DNA of 64,000 bases, taken from Mactromeris polynyma (taxonomy: Eukaryota > Mollusca > Bivalvia > Venerida > Mactridae). Position 1 is the first letter of the stretch, and every line of letters starts with the position of its first letter. The notes below the pieces were generated by a model. It saw only the letters and a list, made by a program, of their open reading frames with translations, searched no databases and was not told where the DNA came from. This document shows positions 46,901 to 55,962 of the stretch, piece by piece. Where the stretch lies: contig JASFXZ010000001.1 in NCBI GenBank assembly GCA_032209605.1, positions 29,082,619 to 29,146,618 of the forward strand, given 5' to 3'. The position numbers and the translations under genes are program-made.

Positions 46901-47994
46901 ATGAAGGACATCAAGGTGTGGTTAAAACAAAAAGCTATATAAGGTCGAAAGTATGGTTTCCTAACATGAATGCAGAAGTTGAGGCAGCCATACAAATGTG
47001 TCTTGCGTGTCAGGCGAATACCAAGGAACCCAGATCACGAGGACCTCTGAAGATGTCGGAACTTCCATCAGGACCATGGAAAAATCTGAGTGCTGATTTT
47101 TGTGGACCATTAGATAACGGTGATTATCTTTTCGTGATTGTAGACGAATATTCACGATATCCTGTGGTTGAAGTGATTAGGAGTGTGTCTGCCAATAGTG
47201 TCATACCAATCTTTGACAAAGTAATTGCTATGTTTGGTGTACCTACGGTTGTAAAATCTGATAACGGTGCTCCATTTAACAGTAAATCGTTTAGTGACTA
47301 TGCTAAGTATTGTGGTTTTACTCATCGTAAAGTCACACCAAAATGGCCAAGAGCCAATGCTCAGGCTGAATCGTTCAACAAACCGTTGATGAAAAGTGTC
47401 AGGTCAGCATTTGTGGAGGGGAAAAACTATAAACAGGAAATGTTTCGCTTCTTACGTCAATACAGAGCAACCCCACACACATCCACAGGACATACGCCGT
47501 TTAGGTTAATGTTCGGAAGGGAACCCGGTACACGTATGCCTAATGCTGATAACAAGATAGGGGAGAATATACACGCAGACGAAATTGCCAGACGACATGA
47601 TGAAATTTCGAAATCCAAGTCAAAGAGATACGAGGATCGTAAATTGAATACCCGGGAACGCACAATTAACATCGGTGACAAAGTGTTATTACGGAATGAA
47701 ACACCAACAAAAATATCTACCAGATATAACCCAGTGTCGTATGAAGTCGTTAACAAGAAAGGATCTATGATAAGTGTACAAAATGATTCTGGACACTGTG
47801 TCACTAGAAACTCTTCTGTAATGAAGCCAGTAAATCAAAATTTGAAATGCAAATCAACAGCAGTTCAAATAGAGACTGATTTGGAGGACGATGAAACCAA
47901 CAATTATTCAAGTAACCCGGATGTAATTACTACTGAGAGGCCTGTACGAGAAAGACGGCCTCCTGTGTACTTAAAGGATTATGTGCGAAGATAA
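43999..47994 (+). CDS. Gag-Pol polyprotein of the Gypsy element (1331 residues)
   Basis: One open frame from ATG to TAA with no frameshift between gag and pol. Order: Gag capsid-like region (1-220), a basic Arg/Gly-rich stretch, two CCHC-like zinc knuckles (about 232-245 and 253-266), aspartic protease with DTGS (Asp near 324), reverse transcriptase (about 430-620) whose catalytic pair is in ISDD (600-603) rather than YxDD, RNase H (Asp near 749 in TDAS), and integrase with an HHCC finger (first His near 968) and a D-D-35-E core (Asp 1033, Asp 1088, Glu 1124). ISDD/IADD variants are usual in K02A2.6-like elements, as I recall. All catalytic positions are present. Antisense and out-of-frame ORFs inside it are shadows. 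Confidence 0.95.
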   Translation: MNNLPHFPSFDYETDRSNAGTKWEKWMGRLENLFVGLKIADGDQQRALLLHYAGEKVYDIYDAEKRDSEATYEATKKVLTDYFSPKKNVQMEIYNFRSHKQSETQSLDEFVTELRTLAKNCKFNEVDKEILQQVIQNCRSNQLRRRALREPDKSLNDILTLGRMLEQSELQASAIEGPEKVQYVQAPQRGKNKWHNQGRGKKQNRGRGNGGAGRSYSSAASSRDHKQPNAVCRNCGYEYPHRDKPCPAKGKKCNKCQKVNHFAKCCRGKYVNEVQQNCEYLQDSSDSEGFNYNITVKRVDGHKSKKSPTTCLNVNGKRVTMTIDTGSTVNIIDERSYEFLGKPNLNKRRLPKLLPYGGGSNLKVLGSCDLTIDKCGKFTVATFYLVKGNFGMLVGYETSCELELVHVNQSITTDSKDVENKYPGIYTGIGKLKDRKVKLHVNKNIMPVAQRNRRTPFHLREKVAKEIDKLVKDDIIEEVRNESTPWVSPIVTPPKKNGDVRLCIDMREANKAIERERHPMPTIDELIHDMNGARVFSKLDLRCGYNQLELEKESRSITTFSTHMGIYRFKRLNFGTNSASEVFQKAISCLIQNIKGAKNISDDIIVFGKNQTEHDKALDRVFSALHKNGLTLNKQKCEFNRPEITFFGVVFKGTGISADPMKVEAIRSMEQPMNVSELRSFLGMTSYCSRFINSYASITEPLRRLTKKDTAWVWETCQQDAFDKLKSELSSDTVIRYYDPTKDITIITDASPVGLSGILTQEGQVVAYASRALSPTESRYSQTEREALAVVWSCEHYGMYLRGAPMFTVITDHKPLTSIWSKKQPPLRIERWGLRLQPFKMKIIYQAGKDNPSDYMSRHPLKYAENRNLADEYVAFIATEAVPNAMTLDEVKMASVSDKTIQKAIEFTKNGKWFELKTLVDPGIDMEDLMALRNIKDELTVHSETVLLRNDKLVMPKVLRAKAVKLGHEGHQGVVKTKSYIRSKVWFPNMNAEVEAAIQMCLACQANTKEPRSRGPLKMSELPSGPWKNLSADFCGPLDNGDYLFVIVDEYSRYPVVEVIRSVSANSVIPIFDKVIAMFGVPTVVKSDNGAPFNSKSFSDYAKYCGFTHRKVTPKWPRANAQAESFNKPLMKSVRSAFVEGKNYKQEMFRFLRQYRATPHTSTGHTPFRLMFGREPGTRMPNADNKIGENIHADEIARRHDEISKSKSKRYEDRKLNTRERTINIGDKVLLRNETPTKISTRYNPVSYEVVNKKGSMISVQNDSGHCVTRNSSVMKPVNQNLKCKSTAVQIETDLEDDETNNYSSNPDVITTERPVRERRPPVYLKDYVRR

Positions 47995-48557
47995 AGAGTT
48001 AAGTTCAGAGTGAAATGGGCATACTAATCCCATTAGAAGTTCATTGCAAGTTATCTTAATGTGTACAACATAATTGTATTTATATAGTTCCATGAACACT
48101 TAGACATTAGTTGATTGAATAATCTACACTTCTATAAACAATTACCAAGAAAGTTCTCTGTAAACAAACAGTCTGGACAATATAGATATACATCATGTTT
48201 GTACTGTGTAAATGTTTGATATTGCTCATGTAGTAGATTTACCTATGATATTTAGTTGTATCTTGTTACCATTTTATCTACAAACAAATGGTATGTGTTC
48301 TGTTTACATTCAAGGTATCAAGTTTCAAGAGTTCGGACAATTCTGAGAGAAAGTTTGTGAACATGACTAGTGTTAGGTTCATGATGTGTGTTCCATCAGC
48401 AAAACTTACCTGTTAATCTCTTATAGAATTATATCAAATTAATATGGTTCATTATAATATTATTTTATCATTTAATATATTTGATATACTGGAACCTGTT
48501 CTACTGGAATAATTGACAAACTATGCATAATTGTAAACTTTAAGTTTTATCTAAGTT
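47995..48557 (+). other. Untranslated stretch between pol and the polypurine tract
   Basis: AT-rich with no open frame of useful length, hence no envelope-like gene. The element is a retrotransposon rather than an errantivirus-like form. Confidence 0.8.
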
Positions 48558-48566
48558 GAGGAGGGA
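48558..48566 (+). other. Polypurine tract
   Basis: GAGGAGGGA immediately precedes the 3' LTR, the expected plus-strand primer position. Confidence 0.85.
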
Positions 48567-48766
48567 TGTTATGTCCTATCATATATATCTATCATTGTAT
48601 GCTTTACATATACATGTATGTGAGACCATCATTCTATTAGTGTTGATTCTATACATATATACAGATATACACTCTGTACAGTACTTCCGGAATAAAGCAG
48701 CCATTACCATTCTATGTGTTTTCTTATAGTTATTAAATCCATAAAGTATAAACAAGAGACACATCA
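48567..48766 (+). repeat. 3' LTR of the Gypsy element
   Basis: 200 bp, identical to the 5' LTR on inspection. It directly follows the polypurine tract and is followed by the GTGAG duplication at 48767-48771. Confidence 0.95.
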
Positions 48767-49136
48767 GTGAGTAACGTATTATAATGGAATAATTTGTTTG
48801 GTTTGGTTTAAATTCAAATAGAAAATTGGTTTTAACTATAAACTTAAAAGCATCTTTTCAACACAACTGCCAACAAATCTATACGTCGAATTTTATTAAC
48901 ATGAGTATACGACGTGGAGAACAACTCGATTATCATATCGATTAACAAAGGATTTGCCTCCCTTTAGAACTTTCTATACCTCTTTAATGCGCGTATTGGT
49001 TGACAAAACTTCGTTCAATTCAGGGATAAGAATGCGCCCAGAAGTCACTACAGACAATCTAAAATTTTCCGACGATTCGACAACAGATGGCATTTTCCCC
49101 CATCCATTCATCTCAAAGATTATTGAGATACATGTA

Positions 49137-49300
49137 CAGTAAAACCTCAATAATAAGACCACCACTGAGGCCCTTAAGAACTGGTCTAATTAGTGAGGTG
49201 GTCTTAATATGGAGGTTGAATAAAGAGCTAAACCGTGAAAACGGACTTGAAAATTGTGTTCTTATTGGTGAGGTGGTCTTAATATTGAGGTGGACATTGT
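49137..49300. mobile_element. TA-flanked MITE family, copy 2
   Basis: Starts TA|CAGTAAAACCTCAATAATAA. The interior has CCCTTAAGAACTGGTCT, GAGGTTGAATAAAGAGC and AATTGTGTTCTTATTGGTGA, in the same order as the copies at 58488 and 58805. The right terminus is decayed (GAGGTGGACATTGTA). Confidence 0.75.
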
Positions 49301-50079
49301 ATGTATCATATACGGTGAGCACATAGACACTCTTCCGATAAGTTTAAGTAATATGGTTTTGTGCCAAATGTAGATGTCCAGTAAACGTACTTAATGTACC
49401 CTTGTATCAAATAGACTCGTATGCGCGGTAAATAATTTAAATAACCGAGTTCATCATATAATTTGAGAAATATTGAAAAATAAGGCTATAGTGTTAATAC
49501 CGAAAATCACATCTTAAGAATGGAATACATGTGTGCCCGCCAAGTCTGTCAACCAATCGCATTGAATTTACCAATCCCTTGATTTTTTTCAGTGGAATAT
49601 TGTTCCATTCCTGGAGCAACATCAGAACTTTCTCGGTGGATAACGTCAACGTCTAACACCGGACGATGAACGTTGACCCACGAATAATCTATTTGGTTCA
49701 AGACGGAACTTTTAGACAGTTAATCCTAAATAAAACAGAATTTTATCTCATCCTGCACCAACACAAGTTTCCGTAAATTTACCAAAATTTTGGGTGAATA
49801 ATCTGCAATGCTGGGCGCATTCATTGAATAATTTGCCCTTTTAGTGTTTTCCTCACTTCCAGGAGTAAGAAGATGTATGCAAAACAAAGAATGTTTAAGG
49901 ATGGCCTTACTGATCGTATTCGTATTATTTAGGTGAATTGTATCAATAATAATAAATTAATTGTATGATTTGCGTTCTTACACAGCTCGTGTCCTGTTGT
50001 CCTTATGACACCGTTTGTATTTGCGTTTATTTATCGTCGCCACTGGTTTCCCATGTGGGCGACGCCTCCAGAAGAATGT

Positions 50080-50310
50080 TAGTCATATTAGATTTTTGGA
50101 GGATAGTGCATGATACAGAAGATGCCCCAGTTCCAGAAGCACCCCTGGTTCTTTTACGTGCTCGATGTAAAGCATCATACACGGAACCTCGGTTTTAAAG
50201 TCTCGTCCGAAAGACTGTTAGTACGGTCAGTGATGGAGCGGGGAATTGAACCAGCGATCCCTGGATTACAAGTCCAGCGTTTTACCACTGGACCACGGAT
50301 CCGCTACATG
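50080..50310 (-). repeat. tRNA-Thr-like SINE
   Basis: On the minus strand the head carries A-box GTGGTCCAGTGGTAAAACGC, a perfect five-pair anticodon stem CTGGA/TCCAG around a TGT (Thr) anticodon, and B-box-like GGTTCAATTCC. The acceptor and T stems do not pair properly, so this is not a functional tRNA gene. The body continues with GATGCTTTACATCGAGCACG and TAAAAGAACC, reminiscent of a conserved SINE central domain found across invertebrates (Nin-DC type, from memory, unconfirmed). Confidence 0.7.
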
Positions 50311-50636
50311 ACACCGTTGTCCCCTTTTATGTCGAAAATTGGTCATAACTCCTCTAAATATTAGTGCATTTGCAACCGAAATCGATCTCAACCTGTTAAC
50401 GTTTGTAAACGGATGCGCGTATAAATATCTAGATAGATATCCTGTTGTCTAGTTAGGTTCCCTGATTTTTTACTGTATGGTAAACATCATAACTCAAATA
50501 ATAGCCCCCATAGTACCATGAATTGCCACAAGAAAACATTGAAAATAAATTAAGTTCTTAGCTAGATACAATTTACGTTGTCACATAAAGGGACAGAAGT
50601 AGGACCTATGCCACCATGCATTTACATATTCCATAC

Positions 50637-50899
50637 TACGAAAGCTCGGTGGTGTCATTTCAGCTTCAAGAATTCGCGAATTCGTGAAGATGAAATCATG
50701 GTTTCTTAAAGTTGAAATCGTGAATTGGAGAAATTCAAATCGTGAAGTTGAAATTGTGAATATGTGAAGTTGAAACTGTGAAATTCACGAAGTTGCAATC
50801 GTGGATTCGTGATGTTGAAATCGTGAATTCGTAAATTTGTGAATTTGTTAAGTTGAATTCGCGTTTTTGAAGCTGAAATGTCACCACCGGGCTTTCGTA
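50637..50899. mobile_element. Foldback element with 33-bp inverted termini and internal ~18-bp tandem repeats, copy 1
   Basis: The left and right 33-bp ends are inverted complements with two mismatches (starting TACGAAAGC, then CGGTGGTG, CATTTCAGCTTCAA). Direct repeats CCATAC flank it (50631-50636 and 50900-50905). The whole interior consists of about ten variants of GAAGTTGAAATCGTGAATTC. No coding capacity. Confidence 0.8.
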
Positions 50900-51440
50900 C
50901 CATACAGTCACTGTTATTCAGCTGCGCTACAATTCCAACATAAATCTAACACAGTACTAAAACAAACAATTCCAGTACAATCTTTTCAAATTTTAAATGT
51001 GATAAATACAAATAGTTTTGTCCATTTATTACGCGATCTCGACCCAATTTACTACATAAATACATGTATTTCCATATTTCAGCAGTTTCTATATTCTCGG
51101 TCGAATAAAACTTACCAAATTGCTTCTTATGTATGTAGTATGTGCTAATGCATAGCTATTATGTGATTAAAAGTATTAGTATGTTCTGGTTGTTTGTTAC
51201 CTTGATATTTTATCCACACTGATGATGGCATTTTCGATTTCGCAGTCTAGGCTTTCTACTATATAGTGTGGAATATCACATGTTATAAAGGTTGATTCTC
51301 TCGCTAAGCATCCCCTTGGGCTTATGATTTCGAATACCACTTTATCTTATATAAGACTACGTGAGCTGCTGTTAGTGATGGCGTCAACCCACTTACTTAC
51401 ATATTATGTTTTATGTAACTAATATTAATTGCTTAATATC

Positions 51441-51770
51441 TGTACATGTATAATATATGCATGTGTCTATATGTATATGTTGGTGTATGAGCACGTGTAC
51501 ATATGAGTAAGTATGCAAGTATATATAAGTATGTATGCATACATGAGTGTTTGTTGTACTTACGGATATTACATGTGTGCGTGAGTGCAAAGGTACGTGG
51601 GCGTGTGTGTACTCGCGTGCGTATGGGTATGCGTGTATGTATGTGTGTGGATGTATGTGTGTCTATGTATGTATGTTTAAGTATGCATTTACGATTTATA
51701 CATGTATTTACGATTTATATACATGTATGTATATGCGTGTATGTTTACATATATGTATCTATGTTATTTT
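51441..51770. repeat. TGTATG-rich low-complexity/microsatellite tract
   Basis: Dense alternation of TGTATG, TGTGTG and ATATG words. The two overlapping frames here (about 105 and 113 codons, Val/Cys/Tyr-rich) follow from the repeat and are not supported as genes. Confidence 0.75.
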
Positions 51771-52191
51771 TAATTTTTGGAATGTACATGTATTTTGCTC
51801 TCCATATCTGGAGGAAATAAAGTTATATATAGCCTTGCGATTGATCGACTGTACCTACTGGCTCACAAAGTACATCATTCTTCTGTAAAAGGTGTGACAT
51901 GCGTTAATTGCATAGGTAGATAATTTATTGCAAATTCAGTAAGCCAAAGGCGCATGTGAACATAAATACAATACATACACTTTCACATAACAGACGTAAC
52001 AAGCGGCAACTAGTCAATATCAAGAAAATCCTATACATGTATCTTAATGTAAGAAATAAGTGAAATGAGAATTACATGTTTTAGATATTGAGACAGTGTA
52101 AGTCATATTAAGAAAACAAGAAAATAGAAAAACGAAGAAAGCGAAATCGTTCGGCGGGGGCGGAGATGGTGTGCAATATATAGTGATTTGC

Positions 52192-52900
52192 TTAACTTCT
52201 GAACTCTGATTTATGTGGAGAAGTTGTAAGTTGCTTGATGAGGTGCAGGCTGGTACTGGTCGGTAAATCCAGGAGCACTGGTTATGTCAGCTGACCTCTA
52301 TATATAACATCAATGATGTTGAGAAATGACATAAACCCAAAACACAAAAGTGGATTATGTATATACATGTATACGTACATAGTTTAATTTGCAGCAAGGA
52401 CGCTTCACTTTTCTTTTAATTAAATTTACTGGTACAAATTTAAACTCCTCAGAGTCCAAACAATGTTATCCATCGGTCAAGGGACCTTATCGGCGTGTCA
52501 GTAAAAGTTATCTAAAATATCGTTTTCCCTGCATGTACGTAGAAATTACATGGTTCATGATGATGATACTGAGATACGTATAAACGCGAGCATAGGTTGC
52601 AGAAAGCAGGTCACAGTGTTTGTATGCGTGTGTAAGCAATATAAAAGTGTTTATTTATTATAGTGTCACCCCTACTTAAAGGGCCAGCCATTTCTAACTG
52701 ATTAGACACCTACTTTCTCAGCACAATTACTTCCCGATTCCTATCCTTTAATGACAGACACAATGCAGGTCGGCACACGGTAACCATTATTTAACTAGCT
52801 AGCGGCTCACCAACCGGCCATATCAGAATGGACCCTACCGGGCTTCGAATCGAATCTTCGACCTCCCGCTCCTAAGACGGATGCCTTAATCACTCGACGA
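52192..52900 (-). repeat. Long SINE-like repeat with tRNA-like head, copy A
   Basis: About 700 bp, closely repeated at 62273-62945. Read on the minus strand it opens with GTCGAGTGATTAAGGCATCC (A box of a Ser/Leu-type tRNA) and ATTCGATTCGAAGCCC (B-box-like), and closes with CATAAATCAGAGTTCAGAAG. Shared landmarks on the plus strand include GTTGCTTGATGAGGTGCAGG and GCAGCAAGGACGCTTCACTT. Confidence 0.75.
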
Positions 52901-55900
52901 ATGTTGTTGCAAAATATCAGTATACCGGATAAAAACGAAATCTTCCACTCGACTCTCACAAATTTGAAAAGATGATTGGTCAGATTTTAAAAGCTCGCTT
53001 CGAGGACAACATTCGGTTGGACAAAAATGTAGGTCATAATCAATGTTATACAGCTACGCCGAAAAACGTACATTTCTGAATATGTACAACACGAAAGAGA
53101 CACGCTTGCTTTGTATTTACAAACCACAAAATGCGGGTCAGTGGTCGAAGCCATCCAGGTGCGTAGCGTGCCATACTCGAATACTCGTTCGAGTAAACTT
53201 TGAAAATGAAATCCAGATTTTGAAAATCAACACGCATAATAATATGCAAGAAAAACTTATGAAAGGGGGTTAACATTTGATGTTCTTTCAAAATAAAGTA
53301 AAAAAATCCTTTAGTTGATATACTTAAATCTTGAAATTCAGAATTCGAATCACGAATGATGAAGAGAGGTCGTTTTGCATGATCTCATTTAATATCAGTT
53401 CGAGGTGCTTCTTGTCCGTTTCTGCAGTCTACATTAATACCTCGGTATTATCCCCCCTATCTTTCTCTACCATGAGACGAATCAAGACTTACCTCAGAAA
53501 TACCAGGACTACGAATCGACTGTCCGGGTTGGGTCTGTTGAACATATATAGAGAAAAAGAAATTGTGTCCGAAAGAGTGGTCGATACATTTGCTCATACC
53601 CAACCTACTTCCTATAGAATTATAGAAGGAAAATATCTTAAAACCGCGATTAATTAAAAATCTGTTTAAGGTATCTTTCGTGTGCAAACAAATGTTAGAG
53701 ATCAAACCTTTCACTATATTATGGTGTAAATATTAAGCTGCTGTGATGTCTACTTTATTGTCCTTTTTTGAGGTTTTTAAGATCACCATTTTTACATTGA
53801 AATAAGAAGGGGCTAATACAAAATCTTTGAATTTAAATATTTTCCAATATTGGTAGATACTGTGTGCAGAGATATATAAGAGTTTAAACTGTGTACTTTC
53901 GGCCGCACTTTTTAGGTTTAATGTGGGTACTTTATTATGTTGTCCTTTTTAACGATATTTGTTAAAAATTGTCATTTTTTTCCCTATAATTTCGAATACA
54001 CTATATATTCCTATGTACGCGAGATCGGTATCCAACAGAGCGTGCGCAGCGTGACATCTGATTGAAGTGATAAAGCCGGATGCAGCGATTATACAAGTTG
54101 TTAATTAACAATAAGTGAGCTTTATATGGAAGAATTTCGGGGAAATGTGACTTTTTATAGAATAGCATTGGAATAAAATATAAGTGTGTTAATTATAGGG
54201 TGACAATTAATAGATTGACTTTTTTAATCTGTAAAGGTTTGAAATTGAAGACAGTATAACTCGATTACAATAAATGTATATTTTTTGTAATGATATTGTT
54301 TAACTTTTTTGTTTAAAATTATGATATTAATGGTATTAAATTGTAAAACAGATGTTACAATTATTTAGACAAATAATCTGCATAACTTATTTAAAACAAG
54401 GACGTAAATTTTCCCCAGATAAAACAAAATTTATGGGTTTACTACTGAAATTTGTTCGAGTGTTTTTATCTATTACTTTACTGCATATATTAAGTTATAT
54501 CATCTATGTTTCGATTGTTTTAATGGCTGTAATAAAAGCCCATTTACAATACAATCTTATGTCTGTTCTTTATTGTGTTTGACTAGCTACGCAAACTCTA
54601 TGTTATATTATAACCACTAGAAGGTCATAAGTGTATTTACGTCTTTGTATAAATTAAATATAAACCATTAGGGTTGACATTCATTTTATATCGTTTTTCT
54701 GCAAAAGATGAATCATTCAGTGCATAATATACATTTAATACTTTTTCGTTTTGCATAATTTCACTTCAATATTAGACAGCGTAGCTTGATGTTTTTTGCA
54801 AAAATGATAAAACTTATCATATGTTAGCAAATATATTAAACAAATATCCGGATATAAACAATGCAAAACTACGCAGAACGGAATAAATTACAGGCTTTAA
54901 AGTGTTTACTTATTGTCTGGCGTACACAATTGTAAAAACGCGATTATTATATTCAGTAGTGGCAATCGACTGTAAACGATATGCCGAGATTAGCATATTT
55001 CAATAAATTCAAAAACGTTTTCAATTGTTTTCAATTATATTAGTTCGATTGAAAATGATAAATTATTAAAACAACTCGCATCTTTCAGATTATGCTTGCA
55101 TTCACTAAGTATGAAATAGGTAGAGCAAATAATATTCCATGAGAAAACAGTAATGGAAGCTTTTTCTATTAGAAATGATTATTTGAAAAATCACGCAGTT
55201 TCTTAGTTTCTTTTCATTTTCTTTTTTTCCAATGTTCCTACCATTTTACATTATACTTGTATTTCAATTAGTAAATGCGTTGACTTTGCTTGTATGAATG
55301 TATGTTTGTTCTGTATGTTTGTATGTATCTTGCGATGAGTCAGAATGTTGGACATGTCGGAGGAAGGAAATGAGTATCGCTCTGGTTTTCCGAGTTTGAT
55401 TTATAGTGCAACAAATAGATCAGTGCTCGAAATACACACCAGATCGCACCAATTACCTTTCTTGTTTTCAAAATTTCCCCGGACTCCCATCACCGACAGG
55501 GGCCCCCCTCCCGGACCCTCCCTTTCTTGTAAACTCAGAATTAGTCACGCTACGCCCCTGCCATTCCTGAAACAATTCTTGTTTATGATACCCTTAGGAC
55601 ACTTTGTGCACTGGATAGATGGCTCGTTTATTTTGTTCTAGATTGAGATTTTGACGATCTACATCTATGTTGTTTAGATATTTAGATTAAAATGCATGGT
55701 GGTGACATATGTTCTAATCGGGAGCACTTTCAATAAGCACACAGCAAACACATAACTTTTAAGGAAGGCCCTTATGTTCATTAAATGTGTTATAATTTAT
55801 AAACCACTCATCTGTCTGGTCTTTGCTTGGATGAACACTACGTCACTCTGTTTGCGCAAACGTATTAAAGAACGGACGTTTATAAATACATTTGAATGAT

Positions 55901-55962
55901 AATTTGTTCATTATTAACGACGTCCCTTACGGTCAAACTACTTGGAACTAAAACATTACAAA

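Larger units (their letters stand above)
43701..48766 (+). mobile_element. Full-length Ty3/Gypsy LTR retrotransposon, recent insertion
   Basis: The 5066-bp element has terminal 200-bp LTRs that I find identical base for base, beginning TGTTATG and ending CATCA. The 5-bp direct repeat GTGAG flanks it (43696-43700 and 48767-48771). Internal order: tRNA-Ser-type primer-binding site, leader, one Gag-Pol frame, 572-bp untranslated stretch without an env-like frame, polypurine tract. Two Gag zinc knuckles and the tRNA-Ser primer suit the Mag-type branch (K02A2.6-like in many invertebrate annotations). Identical LTRs imply a recent insertion. Activity is inferred, not shown. Confidence 0.95.
48772..55940. 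other. Repeat-rich spacer, no supported gene
   Basis: Holds the MITE at 49137, the SINE at 50080-50310, the foldback element at 50637, microsatellite-like DNA at 51441 and the long SINE-like copy at 52192. Frames such as 55345-55641 show no domain; that one overlaps repeat-like DNA ending ACGCTACGCCCCTG. Confidence 0.5.

Noticed and set aside
47995..48557. Possible envelope gene after pol
   Set aside because: No frame of adequate length, no signal or membrane segment.
50225..50310. Functional tRNA-Thr gene
   Set aside because: Anticodon arm is good but acceptor and T stems do not pair, and a SINE body follows.
51503..51888. Two overlapping Cys/Val/Tyr-rich frames
   Set aside because: Products of a TGTATG-type repeat being open in more than one frame.
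54352..54582. 76-codon hydrophobic frame
   Set aside because: AT-rich DNA gives Leu/Ile/Phe-rich frames by chance; no other support.
55345..55641. 98-codon frame with Pro-rich middle
   Set aside because: No domain, no splice context, and it overlaps repeat-like sequence.
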